Notes: a model not told the origin generated them from the letters alone. DNA of 37,479 bases from an uncultured Bacteroidales bacterium (GCA_902791295.1 CADAVI010000006.1:1-37479); one strand, 5' to 3'; counted from the stretch's first letter, positions 25,232 to 34,192 are shown. Numbers and translations are program-made.

Positions 25232-26221
25232 ATGCAAGTAGAAGACCGTTTGAAGCGCCTCGTGAGCGGGCAACGTATGCCCCAAGCTCTCCTTCTGGCC
25301 GGCAGCAACAACAGCGATGCCCTGGCCATGGGATTGAGGCTTGCCCGCGCGCTCCTGTGTGTGAAACAAAACGGAGAGATTTGTGAGGATTGCCCCGAGT
25401 GTCACATGAGCCGTGAATGGGCCCATCCCGACCTGCATTTCACACTGCCCGTCTATAAAAAGAACGCCAGCGACCACCCTACCACCGACCCGTGGCTGCC
25501 GCTTTGGAGGGACTTGCTGAAAGAAAACGGATGTCCCAAGTTGGAAGACTGGATGAGCAAGATTAAAGCAGAGAACCAACAACTTACCATCTACGTTAAT
25601 GAAAGCGATCTCTTGCAGCAGAAACTGCAACTGCATGCCTCAAGAGGCGGCAGGCGCGTGGTGCTCATCTGGCTTCCGGAAAGGCTGATGGAACAGGCGG
25701 CCAACAAGTTGCTCAAACTGATTGAAGAGCCTCCCGCAAAAACACACTTTATCCTGATTACGGAAGAACCGGAGAAGGTGCTCGGCACCATTCAAAGTCG
25801 CTGTCAAAGGATTGATGTGCCCGATCGTGAGCAACGCACCGGCAGCGAGGAAGAGCGTCTCTTTTTTGACCTTTTTGTACAGTTGATGCGTTTGGCCTAC
25901 GCACGAAAAATACGCGAACTGAGAGCTTGGAGTGAAACTGCATCCCGCTTGGGAAGAGAAAAACAATGCCGAATGCTCTCCTACTTCCAGCACCTGCTCA
26001 GGGACAACTTCATCTACAACCTGAAACAGCCTGAGATGATTTCGCTCACGGAAGAGGAATATCAGTTCAGCGGGAAATTTGCACGTTTCATTAACGAAAA
26101 CAATATCATCCCCATCACGGAAGAAACCGACCGTGCACAACGGGACATCACCCAGAACGTAAATGCCAGAATGGTGTTCTTCGACTACGCCCTGCACATC
26201 ATCGTTCTGCTAATACAATAA
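25232..26221 (+). CDS. holB: DNA polymerase III delta' subunit
   Basis: Delta' is the stator of the clamp loader that places the sliding clamp on DNA. The 329-residue protein has the RFC/AAA+ layout: RMPQALLLAGSNNSDALAMG near residue 16 is a degenerate P-loop, as expected since delta' does not bind ATP. A cysteine zinc module follows (CEDCPECH near 50). LLKLIEEPPAKTHFILITEE and the SRC motif (IQSRCQRI) lie near 160-190. The ATG at 25232 is used because upstream in-frame codons to 25106 lie before the promoter. It is followed after 12 nt by the PSP1-domain gene, a common neighbour in Bacteroidales. Confidence 0.93.
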   Translation: MQVEDRLKRLVSGQRMPQALLLAGSNNSDALAMGLRLARALLCVKQNGEICEDCPECHMSREWAHPDLHFTLPVYKKNASDHPTTDPWLPLWRDLLKENGCPKLEDWMSKIKAENQQLTIYVNESDLLQQKLQLHASRGGRRVVLIWLPERLMEQAANKLLKLIEEPPAKTHFILITEEPEKVLGTIQSRCQRIDVPDREQRTGSEEERLFFDLFVQLMRLAYARKIRELRAWSETASRLGREKQCRMLSYFQHLLRDNFIYNLKQPEMISLTEEEYQFSGKFARFINENNIIPITEETDRAQRDITQNVNARMVFFDYALHIIVLLIQ

Positions 26222-26233
26222 ATATTAAACCTC

Positions 26234-27394
26234 ATGAGCGAAGAACTGACATATAAAAGCGGCGCCGGACGCGGACTCTCGGGAAAGGGCTGGCACGTGG
26301 GACACTATTGCCAGCACAATGTCTTTGACTACCTGGCCGACCTGCCGGACAACCAGGAGGTAACGGATTTGGTGGAAGTCCAGTTCAAGAACACCCGAAA
26401 AGGGTATTACCACAACATCAATCACCTGGAAATCAAGAAGGGTGACTGCGTCGCTGTAGAAGCCTCTCCCGGACACGACATCGGCATCGTCACGCTGACC
26501 GGCAGACTGGCCCAAATGCAGATGCTTAAGGCCAGACTCAGGAGCGAAGACGAAATCAAACGCCTCTACCGCATCGCCACAGACGCAGACCTCGAAAAAT
26601 ATGAGGCCGCAAAAAAGCGTGAGCACAAGACAATGATTGAGTCCCGCCAATACGCCAAAGACTTGGGATTGGAAATGAAGATTGGCGACGTGGAATATCA
26701 GGGCGACGGCGGGAAGGCCATTTTCTATTATATTGCCGAAGGCCGCGTGGATTTCCGCCAACTCATCAAAGTGTTGGCAGAAGCCTTCCACGTACGCATT
26801 GAGATGAAACAAATCGGCGCACGCCAGGAAGCCGGCCGCATCGGCGGCTTCGGCCCTTGCGGCAGAGAGTTGTGCTGTGCCACCTGGATGAAAAACTTCC
26901 AAAGCGTGGGCACCGCAGCAGCACGCTTTCAGGATCTCACTCTCAACTCGCAGAAATTGGCCGGACAGTGTGCCAAACTCAAATGCTGTATGAATTACGA
27001 GGTGGATCAGTATATGGAAGCCTCCCGCAAGTTGCCTCCGAAGGATGCCGTACTCAGCACCCAGGACGGCGACTTCTACTGGTTTAAAGCGGATATCCTT
27101 GCCGAAAAAATCAGTTACTCGAGCGACAAACGTCTGGCCGTAAACGTGACAACCATCCCGGCAGAGAGAGCGTGGGAAATCATCAACATGAACAAAAAGG
27201 GTGAAAAACCCCGTTCCCTGGAAAAAGACGGCAAGAGCACAGCGCCAAAGCCTGTGGATTTGGCCACTCAGGAAGACCTGCACCGTTTCGACGATGTGCT
27301 TAAGAGTAAGCGAAAGAAAAAGAAAAAGAAAAAACATGGCACGGGTCAGAACAATCCCAACGCTAATCCTCATCCTGACACTGGCGCTCAATAG
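26234..27394 (+). CDS. PSP1-domain protein (RicT/YaaT-like)
   Basis: This 386-residue cytoplasmic protein has a PSP1 domain: the N-terminal region with VEVQFKNTRKGYY and KGDCVAVEASPGHDIGIV, and a cysteine-rich C-terminal half with GRIGGFGPCGRELCCATWM, then CAKLKCCMNYE. In Bacillus the related RicT (YaaT) works in an iron-sulfur complex affecting RNA processing; whether that holds here is unknown. The C-terminus turns into a lysine run (SKRKKKKKKKK) encoded by an A/G-rich tract, and this tail overlaps the gldH start by 59 nt. It lies between holB and gldH in an apparent operon. Confidence 0.88.
   Translation: MSEELTYKSGAGRGLSGKGWHVGHYCQHNVFDYLADLPDNQEVTDLVEVQFKNTRKGYYHNINHLEIKKGDCVAVEASPGHDIGIVTLTGRLAQMQMLKARLRSEDEIKRLYRIATDADLEKYEAAKKREHKTMIESRQYAKDLGLEMKIGDVEYQGDGGKAIFYYIAEGRVDFRQLIKVLAEAFHVRIEMKQIGARQEAGRIGGFGPCGRELCCATWMKNFQSVGTAAARFQDLTLNSQKLAGQCAKLKCCMNYEVDQYMEASRKLPPKDAVLSTQDGDFYWFKADILAEKISYSSDKRLAVNVTTIPAERAWEIINMNKKGEKPRSLEKDGKSTAPKPVDLATQEDLHRFDDVLKSKRKKKKKKKHGTGQNNPNANPHPDTGAQ
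27312..27334. repeat. A/G-rich microsatellite at the PSP1 tail and gldH start
   Basis: The tract is built of GAAA followed by three GAAAAA-type units and ends 1 nt before the ATG of gldH. It encodes the lysine run of the PSP1 protein and occupies the ribosome-binding position of gldH. Confidence 0.85.
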
Positions 27395-27794
27395 CTGTCG
27401 GGAGGGGGTGCGCTATCATCGCTTCTGCAGTTTGCCCCAAGGGGAGTGGAGTCACCGTGACACGCTTTCTTTTGTGCCCGACAGCAACAGCATTGGGGAC
27501 AATAAACGATTTTGGATTGAAGTACGCCTCGATTGCGACTTCCCCTATGCCACATTACCGCTTACGGTGGAACAACGCGGCGAGCGAATCGGGCAAAGGG
27601 ACAGCCTGACCATCCCGCTCAGCGGCGACGGCAGACGGCTCAACGGCAACGGGTTAAGGCTGCTGCAATACCGCCATGGCCCCTTCAAACTGCAGCCCAG
27701 CACCAAGGAAGTGCGTATTTGGCACAATGCCGGATATGTAAGGCTCATCGGGATTCGCGATTTAGGACTGGAAATCAGACGGTCACAGCCGTAA
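27336..27794 (+). CDS. gldH: GldH-like gliding motility lipoprotein
   Basis: This 152-residue lipoprotein has a basic, hydrophobic signal and a lipobox LNSC (Cys near residue 21). The mature part begins with GVRYHRFCSLPQGEWSHRDT, the pattern at the start of GldH proteins. It continues with short beta-strand segments and ends EIRRSQP. GldH is part of the Bacteroidetes gliding/Por machinery in motile species and persists in non-gliding Bacteroidales, where its role is unclear. The ATG at 27336 lies inside the PSP1 gene; a longer start at 27201 gives no signal peptide. Its stop codon directly abuts that of the convergent rodA gene, leaving no room for a terminator. Confidence 0.8.
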   Translation: MARVRTIPTLILILTLALNSCREGVRYHRFCSLPQGEWSHRDTLSFVPDSNSIGDNKRFWIEVRLDCDFPYATLPLTVEQRGERIGQRDSLTIPLSGDGRRLNGNGLRLLQYRHGPFKLQPSTKEVRIWHNAGYVRLIGIRDLGLEIRRSQP

Positions 27795-29267
27795 TCACTT
27801 ATGCTGCGAGCGTCGGCGTCCGGCGTCCATCCTGAGAAAGATAAACAGTAAGAGGGTAAATCCCCACAAACTGCTGCCGCCGTAACTGAAAAACGGCAAC
27901 GGTATGCCGATGACGGGAGTCAAACCGAGCACCATACCCACATTTATAAATAGGTGGAAGAGGAATATGCTCAACACACAGTAGCCGTAGACTCGTCCAA
28001 ATGTGTAGTATTGATGCTCTGCCAAAACAATAAGTCGCAATATCAGCGCCAAAAAGAGCAACAACACAGCACAACATCCCAGGAAGCCCTCCTCCTCTCC
28101 CACGGTGCAGAAGATGAAGTCCGTATCCTGCTCGGGAACATATTTGAGTTTGGTCTGAGTGCCGCGCAGGAAGCCCTTACCCCGAAGTCCGCCGCTACCG
28201 ATGGCTATCTGTGCCTGTATCACATTGTATCCTGCCCCTCTCGGGTCGTCCTCCAGCCCGAGCAGGACTTTGACACGGGTCTGCTGGTGGGGCATCAGCA
28301 CATCACTAAGCACATAATCCACGCTGTAATAGAATCCTGTGCTGATCAAAGCGAAGAGGGCGATGTAGAAATAACGCAATATTTGGTCCTTGAAAGAGAG
28401 AAGTGTCAAATAAACGATATCTGCGGCCAGCACAAGAAGCACAATCCAAGAAGCATTGAAAGGCATCACATACCGGCTGAACAGCATGGCACACACAATC
28501 ACCAAAAGACCGCTGAAAAAAAGGCGGAAGAAATCGCTCCGGATTTCTCCGTATACCCATAGGAGCAGGGAGGTAAAGACATGGATGAGCGAGAGCACCA
28601 TAAACTGTCCGGTCATGGTCTGCTGCCCCCCCCAGAAAGGCACCTCCGCATAACGCGCCCCCACGACAAAATACGTGACAGCCGCCACACCGGCAAAAAG
28701 CACGCTGCCCGACATGCCCTCGCGGTAACACATAAGAAAAAAAGCCGTATAAACCAGCGCGCTACCCGTCTCCTTCTGCATGACAATCAAACCCATCGGA
28801 ATAATGAATACGGTAGCGGCCATCAGCAATTGAGGCCATTTTGAAAGATTCATTTTGTAACCGTCGATGAGTTTGGCCACACAAAGCGCCGTGGCAAATT
28901 TTGCGAACTCGGCCGGCTGTAACTTGAAACCACCGCCAACATCAATCCACGAGAGACTGCCCTTCGTGTCATGCGCCAGAAACGGAGTCACCAGCAAAAC
29001 CGCCATCATACCAATATAAAAGATATAGGACAACGATTCTATGATATGCTCGTCAATGCTCAGCACCACCACAGCCAAAATGAGCGCCGTGGCAATCCAC
29101 ATCAACTGCTTGCCGCTGCGGCTGGCAAAATCGAAAATGCTGCCTCCGGCGTCATAATCATAACTGGCACCACAAACGCTGATCCAACCCAAAGCCATCA
29201 GAGACACGTAGAAAAGTACCGTGACCCAATCCAGCGACTGCCATATTGAAATCTTATCTTTATTCAT
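27795..29267 (-). CDS. rodA: Rod shape-determining peptidoglycan glycosyltransferase RodA
   Basis: RodA is the SEDS-family polymerase that builds glycan strands during cell elongation together with PBP2. The 490-residue protein has about ten or more membrane helices and the SEDS motifs: PAEFAKFATAL near residue 117, QKETGSALVY near 165, GSGGLRGKGF near 368, then YVPEQDTDFIF and GIPLPFFSYGGSS. It is somewhat longer than most RodA proteins, with an extended middle membrane region. It overlaps the end of mrdA by 8 nt and is the last gene of the elongation operon. Confidence 0.95.
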   Translation of the reverse strand: MNKDKISIWQSLDWVTVLFYVSLMALGWISVCGASYDYDAGGSIFDFASRSGKQLMWIATALILAVVVLSIDEHIIESLSYIFYIGMMAVLLVTPFLAHDTKGSLSWIDVGGGFKLQPAEFAKFATALCVAKLIDGYKMNLSKWPQLLMAATVFIIPMGLIVMQKETGSALVYTAFFLMCYREGMSGSVLFAGVAAVTYFVVGARYAEVPFWGGQQTMTGQFMVLSLIHVFTSLLLWVYGEIRSDFFRLFFSGLLVIVCAMLFSRYVMPFNASWIVLLVLAADIVYLTLLSFKDQILRYFYIALFALISTGFYYSVDYVLSDVLMPHQQTRVKVLLGLEDDPRGAGYNVIQAQIAIGSGGLRGKGFLRGTQTKLKYVPEQDTDFIFCTVGEEEGFLGCCAVLLLFLALILRLIVLAEHQYYTFGRVYGYCVLSIFLFHLFINVGMVLGLTPVIGIPLPFFSYGGSSLWGFTLLLFIFLRMDAGRRRSQHK

Positions 29268-31119
29268 CCTCCGTCTGCTTAATGATGTGACGTGCCTGAA
29301 ACGATTGAGCCCGTTCTTCCGACGAAGCAGAGAGACGGCCGTTGATATACTGTTCCATCATCAGCGCTCCGATAGGCACTCCGTAGGTGGCACCCCACTC
29401 TCCGTTCTCCACATACACACAGATGGCAATCTTGGGGTCATCCTTCGGGGCGAATCCCATAAAAGCGGAATGGTCACGTCCGTGCGGGTTTTGTGCCGTG
29501 CCGGTTTTACCGCATACCTCATAATCAGATGTCTCGGCCGAACGACACGTGCCACCGGTCACTGCGCGCCGCATGCCCTCCACCACATAGTCGTAATATC
29601 TCCTGTCCACCATCGTGTAGCGTCGCGTCCGGTAAAGCGAGTCCAGCGGTTCGTCCTGAATGTGCTTCACCACATGCGGTGTGATAAACCAGCCCCTGTT
29701 GGCGATGGTGGCACCAAGATTGGCAATCTGCAAAGGCGTCAGTGTCACCTCTCCCTGACCGATGGAGATGCTGATGATAGTCAGCCCGCTCCACGCACCG
29801 CGATAGGCTTTGTCGTAGAACGCCGCATTGGGAATCATGCCGCGCTTTTCGCCGGGAAGATCCACACCGAGAGCATATCCGAAGCCCATCGACACCATGT
29901 AGTCCTTCCAACGCGTCATCGCATCCTGCACTGAGGAATATTTGTGGCGGTTGCCAAACATATTGTACAGGCCCCAGCAGAAAAAGGCATTACATGAAGT
30001 AGCTATAGCCGGCTCTAACGGCAGAGGGGCTCCGTGGGCATGACATCCCACCGTGAGACCGTGAAAATGAAAGCCTCTGGAACAGGGATAAGCGGTGGAA
30101 GGAGAAATGATGCCCTCTTGAAGGAAGGTCAAAGCCTGACTCGTTTTGAACGTACTGCCCGGAGGATACATACCCATGATAGCCCGGTTGAGCAAGGGTT
30201 TGTTGACGTCCTGGCTAAGCAGCATATTATTTTTGCCTCTCTGACGACCCACCATGATTCTCGGATCGTAAGTCGGCGAAGACACCATACAGAGGATTTC
30301 TCCCGTCTTGGGCTCAATGGCCACAATGCTGCCCTTCTTGCCCTCCATCAACCGCTCGCCGAGTGCCTGCAAATCAGCGTCAATGGACAAAGTGAGATTC
30401 TTACCCGGCACAGGCTGCCTGTCAAATTTGCCGCCCTGATAATGTCCCTTGATGCGCCCTCTGGCATCGCGCAGCAATATTTCCTCTCCCTTGACGCCGC
30501 GCAACTGCTTCTCGTATTGGCGCTCCACACCGAGTTTTCCGATGTAGTCGCCCATTCTGTAATAGGTGTCGGATTCAATATCTTTGGGACCCACCTCACC
30601 CACGTCGCCCAAGATATGCGCACCGATGGGACGTTCGTATTGCCGGATTGCGCGTTTCTGCACATAAAATCCCGGATAATGGAACAGTTTTTCGCGGAAT
30701 CCGGAAAACTCCTCCACCGAAAGCTGCGACATGAACAGCTGTTGTGTGTAGCGACTGTAACCGGGGTTACGTCTGGGGTCTTTTATCTCTGCCATCCGCT
30801 TGATGTACCACTCTTTGTCGATGCCCAAATCCCGGCACATACTCAACGTGTCCACACCCATCTGTTCATTCATCACCACCATGATGTCGTAAGCCGGCTG
30901 ATTGTACACCAGGAGCTGTCCCTTCCGGTCGCGAATGGCGCCTCGGGCAGGATACTGCACCCGATGATAGAAGGCGTTGCTGTCGGCCTGCGCGCGAAAA
31001 TCCTCACTCATGAGTTGCAGATATAAAAGTCTGCACATATAAACCGCCACGATTCCCACAGTGACGGCTGCCAGCACCCACTTCCTGCGCTCGAAATCAA
31101 AGTTTTTTTCTTCTGACAT
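29260..31119 (-). CDS. mrdA: Penicillin-binding protein 2 (elongasome transpeptidase)
   Basis: PBP2 cross-links new peptidoglycan during elongation, with RodA as its glycosyltransferase partner. The 619-residue protein has one N-terminal membrane helix (about 13-30), a dimerisation/pedestal domain (RGAIRDRKGQLLVYNQPAYD near 59-78), and a transpeptidase domain with the nucleophile Ser322 in GSTFK, SCN at 375-377 and KTG at 538-540. The ATG at 31119 (MSEEKNFDFERRKW) matches the family better than a start at 31194, which lies inside mreD. It overlaps mreD by 23 nt and rodA by 8 nt. Confidence 0.95.
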   Translation of the reverse strand: MSEEKNFDFERRKWVLAAVTVGIVAVYMCRLLYLQLMSEDFRAQADSNAFYHRVQYPARGAIRDRKGQLLVYNQPAYDIMVVMNEQMGVDTLSMCRDLGIDKEWYIKRMAEIKDPRRNPGYSRYTQQLFMSQLSVEEFSGFREKLFHYPGFYVQKRAIRQYERPIGAHILGDVGEVGPKDIESDTYYRMGDYIGKLGVERQYEKQLRGVKGEEILLRDARGRIKGHYQGGKFDRQPVPGKNLTLSIDADLQALGERLMEGKKGSIVAIEPKTGEILCMVSSPTYDPRIMVGRQRGKNNMLLSQDVNKPLLNRAIMGMYPPGSTFKTSQALTFLQEGIISPSTAYPCSRGFHFHGLTVGCHAHGAPLPLEPAIATSCNAFFCWGLYNMFGNRHKYSSVQDAMTRWKDYMVSMGFGYALGVDLPGEKRGMIPNAAFYDKAYRGAWSGLTIISISIGQGEVTLTPLQIANLGATIANRGWFITPHVVKHIQDEPLDSLYRTRRYTMVDRRYYDYVVEGMRRAVTGGTCRSAETSDYEVCGKTGTAQNPHGRDHSAFMGFAPKDDPKIAICVYVENGEWGATYGVPIGALMMEQYINGRLSASSEERAQSFQARHIIKQTEDE

Positions 31120-31597
31120 AATCCACCAGAAGGGCAAAAGCACAAGAAAACAGCAGGGACGAAAGCGCGGACAAAAGCGTGCCCTGAATGTCAATCAATC
31201 TGAAATCTTCCAGAAAAAAGAAGACTGCATGATGCAGCGTGAATATCAACACCGTGTAGAAGACAAACTTCACCGCACCCATTGAATCGGGCGAAGGATA
31301 CTGAGTTTCCGTTAGGTTTTTTCCGACAAACAGGCGTAACATCGGACGTTGCATGAAAGCAGCAAAAGTGAGCGCGGCGGCACCGATACCGGGAGTGCCC
31401 GAGAACATGTCCTGAACGAGCCCCGCCAGAAACGCCGTCACCGTCAACCAGACAGGAGAGAAGCCATAGGGTGTCCATACAACGATAAGCGGTGTTAACA
31501 AAGGAAACGCATAGATTCCCAGATGAATGTGGTTCAACACCAGCACTTGGACGGCCAGCAACACCAATACTTCAATACACCTGCGCAAGATATCCAT
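31097..31597 (-). CDS. mreD: Rod shape-determining protein MreD
   Basis: MreD is a small inner-membrane subunit of the Rod complex that joins MreC to the peptidoglycan synthases. The 166-residue protein has about five membrane helices and a central GLVQDMFSGTPGIGAAALTF stretch, typical of MreD of Bacteroidales. The sequence is poorly conserved in general, and its position between mreC and mrdA makes the call firm. It starts with ATG 13 nt after the mreC stop codon and overlaps mrdA by 23 nt. Confidence 0.92.
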   Translation of the reverse strand: MDILRRCIEVLVLLAVQVLVLNHIHLGIYAFPLLTPLIVVWTPYGFSPVWLTVTAFLAGLVQDMFSGTPGIGAAALTFAAFMQRPMLRLFVGKNLTETQYPSPDSMGAVKFVFYTVLIFTLHHAVFFFLEDFRLIDIQGTLLSALSSLLFSCAFALLVDYVRRKKL

Positions 31598-31610
31598 ATT
31601 CCTGACCGCG

Positions 31611-32411
31611 TTAATCGTTTTTCACCACCATCACGTCGTCCAATCGCGCTATGTCGGTGGACAACTGCACAAACAGACGGAAACTCAAGCCGTCGGGCGC
31701 GGTGCCGACTCGGATAATACGCCCCACAAAGAGTCCCGCCGGGAACACCTGCGAATAGTTACTGGTCTCGATGGCCATACCCTTTTTTACCCGAGCATGG
31801 GGGGGCACATCGTCCATCGCGGACACCAGCATATTGCCGCCCTGCCAATGAAGATAACCTATATAGCCCGAACCTCGGATGCGACAGGTGATGTTGCTCT
31901 GGGAACTGAGGATACTCATCACCTCAGCGTGATGCTGAGTCACCTGAGTCACGATGCCCACGATACCCGTACCGCAGACCACACCCATGCCCTCGGCCAC
32001 GCCGTCAGCCGCACCCCGATCGATGGTCAGTGTGTTGTCCAAGCTGCGAACGCTGCGCCCGACCACTTTAGCCGGAATCAGGTCGCAATTACGCAAACTG
32101 TCCGCCATCATGCGCTCGGTCTCCGTACTGTCGTGATCCAAGCGGGCAAGAGCCGCTCTCAGATCTGCTATCTGCTTCTGCATGATGACGTTGCGTTCAG
32201 TCAACTTTCTGTTAACTTCCGGCATGTGAGCATAACTCAACAGTCTGCTCTCAATCGCCTGCACGCTGACCACCACGGCATTGACCTGCGTAAAGAACAC
32301 GCTGCCCTGATAGTGGTTGCCCCGCACGACAAGTGTCAGACTCACGCCTTCCAGCAGGAGGAACACAAGCCAATGGACTTTCCTGACAAGAAAGGTGATA
32401 AATGCTCTCAA
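31611..32411 (-). CDS. mreC: Rod shape-determining protein MreC
   Basis: MreC is the periplasmic scaffold of the Rod complex. The 266-residue protein has a membrane helix at about 13-30, a coiled-coil segment (about 65-105, with NRKLTERNVIMQKQIADLRA) and the beta-barrel MreC domain with LDNTLTIDRGAADGVAEGMG and GIVGIVTQV. The start is a TTG at 32411 placed directly after the mreB stop codon TAG. No better ATG exists, and the resulting N-terminus fits the family well. Translational coupling to mreB is likely. Confidence 0.94.
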   Translation of the reverse strand: MRAFITFLVRKVHWLVFLLLEGVSLTLVVRGNHYQGSVFFTQVNAVVVSVQAIESRLLSYAHMPEVNRKLTERNVIMQKQIADLRAALARLDHDSTETERMMADSLRNCDLIPAKVVGRSVRSLDNTLTIDRGAADGVAEGMGVVCGTGIVGIVTQVTQHHAEVMSILSSQSNITCRIRGSGYIGYLHWQGGNMLVSAMDDVPPHARVKKGMAIETSNYSQVFPAGLFVGRIIRVGTAPDGLSFRLFVQLSTDIARLDDVMVVKND

Positions 32412-33431
32412 CTACATCAAGAAGGGGAAGTGGTTGATATTCTTGAGTACCACACCGGTGCCTTTCACCACACTGTGGAGCGGGTCCTCGGCCACATGGA
32501 AGGGGATGTTGAGTTTGTCCTGGAAACGCTTGCTCAAGCCGCGAAGCAGAGCACCGCCACCGGTCAGCCAAATACCGTTGTGCACGATATCGGCATAGAG
32601 CTCGGGCGGCGTGTCTTCCAATGCTGCCAGAATGGCCGTTTCTATCTTGGCGATGGTCTTCTCCAGACAACGGGCCACCTCCTGATAGGTGACACTGACT
32701 TCCATGGGGAGCGCCGTTATCTTGTTGGGGCCATACACCACATAGTCTTCCGGAGCCTCGTCGCCCAACTCGGAGAGGGCGCTGCCCACATGGATTTTGA
32801 TACGCTCCGCCATACGCTCGCTGACACGCACGTTGTGCTGACGCGACATATATTCCTGAATGTCTTCGGTAAACTCGTCACCGGCAATACGCAGACTCTT
32901 GTCCGTCACGATACCGCCCAGAGAAATCACGGCCACCTCCGTAGAGCCGCCGCCGATGTCCACCACCATATTGCCCTCCGGTGCCAGCACATCCAGCCCG
33001 ATGCCTATGGCAGCCGCCATAGGCTCATATATCAGGTATATCTCACGGCCACCGGCACGCTCGGCGCTGTCACGCACGGCGCGTAACTCCACTTCCGTCG
33101 AACCGCTGGGCACACCGATGACCATACGCAACGACGGTGTAAAGAGATGACGCCCCGTATCGGCCATTTTCAGCAGACCGCGCATCATCAGCTCACAGGC
33201 GTTAAAGTCGGCTATCACGCCGTCACGCAACGGTCGCACCGTGCGAATGTTCGGATTAACCTTCTCATACATCATTTTGGCCATCTCACCCACGGCCAGC
33301 ATGGCACCCGAATGGCGGTCCATAGCCACCACACTGGGCTGATCCACCACAATGCGTCCGTCGCTGATGATGACGGTGTTGGCGGTGCCGAGGTCCATTG
33401 AGACCTCTTTGGTAAAACTGAAGAATCCCAT
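32412..33431 (-). CDS. mreB: Actin-like cell-shape protein MreB
   Basis: MreB forms membrane-associated filaments that guide elongation. The 339-residue protein has the actin-fold nucleotide motifs: SMDLGTANTVI (phosphate 1, about 11-21), VIGVPSGSTEVELRAVRDSA, the adjacent YEPMAAAIG, VVDIGGGSTEVAVISLGG (phosphate 2) and WLTGGGALLRGL (adenosine). The length is usual for the family. It starts 26 nt after the purH-like gene and abuts mreC. It is the first shape gene of the purH-mreBCD-mrdA-rodA unit. Confidence 0.97.
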   Translation of the reverse strand: MGFFSFTKEVSMDLGTANTVIISDGRIVVDQPSVVAMDRHSGAMLAVGEMAKMMYEKVNPNIRTVRPLRDGVIADFNACELMMRGLLKMADTGRHLFTPSLRMVIGVPSGSTEVELRAVRDSAERAGGREIYLIYEPMAAAIGIGLDVLAPEGNMVVDIGGGSTEVAVISLGGIVTDKSLRIAGDEFTEDIQEYMSRQHNVRVSERMAERIKIHVGSALSELGDEAPEDYVVYGPNKITALPMEVSVTYQEVARCLEKTIAKIETAILAALEDTPPELYADIVHNGIWLTGGGALLRGLSKRFQDKLNIPFHVAEDPLHSVVKGTGVVLKNINHFPFLM

Positions 33432-33457
33432 ATTGTCTTTCTACCTCCTCATTGTCT

Positions 33458-34051
33458 TTACTTTGCAAAATAGGCGTGGATGGCAGTGTCGTAGTGGCTG
33501 CTGACACCGAAAGCCTGCTTGGCGAACCACTTGCGATCCTCGATATCACTCTCTCCGTTCTTCTTTTTGAGTAAATCCAGCAAAGGAGCATATTCGGCTT
33601 TGGAGGGCACGATGATAACATCCTTGAAGTTCTTGGCGCCGGCACGGATGAGGGAAATACCGCCGATGTCTATCTTTTCGATGATATCGGCCTCAGAGGC
33701 ACCGCTCTTCACAGTCTCCTCAAAAGGATACAGGTCCACGATAACCAAATCGATGGCAGGGATTTCGTAGCGCGCCATCTGCTCCTGATCGCCCTCGTTC
33801 TCACGACGACCCAAAATGCCGCCGAACACCTTAGGGTGCAGCGTCTTCACACGACCGCCCAAGATGCTTGGATACGAGGTCACGTCCTCCACCTTGGTGC
33901 AGGGAATGCCCAGGCTCTCAATGAAAGCCTGCGTGCCGCCTGTTGAGAGCAACTCCACGCCTTGAGCGTGCAGAGTCTTGAGAATTTCGTCAAGTCCGTC
34001 TTTGTGGAATACGCTCACCAGAGCGCGGCTGATTTTTCTTTTTTCTGCCAT
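33458..34051 (-). CDS. purH: IMP cyclohydrolase domain of PurH (formyltransferase half absent)
   Basis: The 197-residue product contains the N-terminal MGS-like IMP cyclohydrolase domain of PurH: STGGTQAFIESLG, SYPSILGGRVKTLHPKVFGG, VIVDLYPFEETV, IDIGGISLIRAGAKNFKDVI, and AFGVSSHYDTAI near the end. This domain catalyses the last step of purine synthesis, closing FAICAR to IMP. Usual bacterial PurH proteins are about 500-530 residues, with the AICAR formyltransferase domain C-terminal. Here the stop codon lies at the domain boundary and mreB follows after 26 nt, so no second half is encoded in place. The formyltransferase must be elsewhere, or purine synthesis is incomplete. The ATG at 34051 lies 40 nt from a -7 box. 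Confidence 0.9.
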   Translation of the reverse strand: MAEKRKISRALVSVFHKDGLDEILKTLHAQGVELLSTGGTQAFIESLGIPCTKVEDVTSYPSILGGRVKTLHPKVFGGILGRRENEGDQEQMARYEIPAIDLVIVDLYPFEETVKSGASEADIIEKIDIGGISLIRAGAKNFKDVIIVPSKAEYAPLLDLLKKKNGESDIEDRKWFAKQAFGVSSHYDTAIHAYFAK

Positions 34052-34091
34052 GATTGGATATGGATTTTTTGTGATTGAATATTTTCGGGCG

Positions 34092-34099
34092 CAAATTTA
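34092..34099 (-). promoter_or_regulatory. -7 box for the purH-mre-mrdA-rodA operon
   Basis: TAAATTTG on the minus strand matches TAnnTTTG, 40 nt upstream of the purH ATG. No clear -33 box was found. No other TAnnTTTG box was found in the short gaps of this operon. Confidence 0.6.
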
Positions 34100-34163
34100 T
34101 AAAAAAAAGAGGAGTTAGTCCCTAAGCTTCCGCTAAAAAGGAACGCAGAAAAGATATTTTTTA

Positions 34164-34171
34164 TATTTTTG
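34164..34171 (+). promoter_or_regulatory. -7 box for the GH2 gene
   Basis: TATTTTTG fits TAnnTTTG, 21 nt before the ATG at 34193. The intergenic region with the divergent purH promoter is AT-rich and holds nothing else recognisable. Confidence 0.65.
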
Positions 34172-34192
34172 CATCCGTAACACCCCTATCGT

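Noticed and set aside
25108-25329. N-terminal extension of the second GH51 protein
   Set aside because: It would read across the holB promoter and coding start, and would bury a clear signal peptide that begins at 25107.
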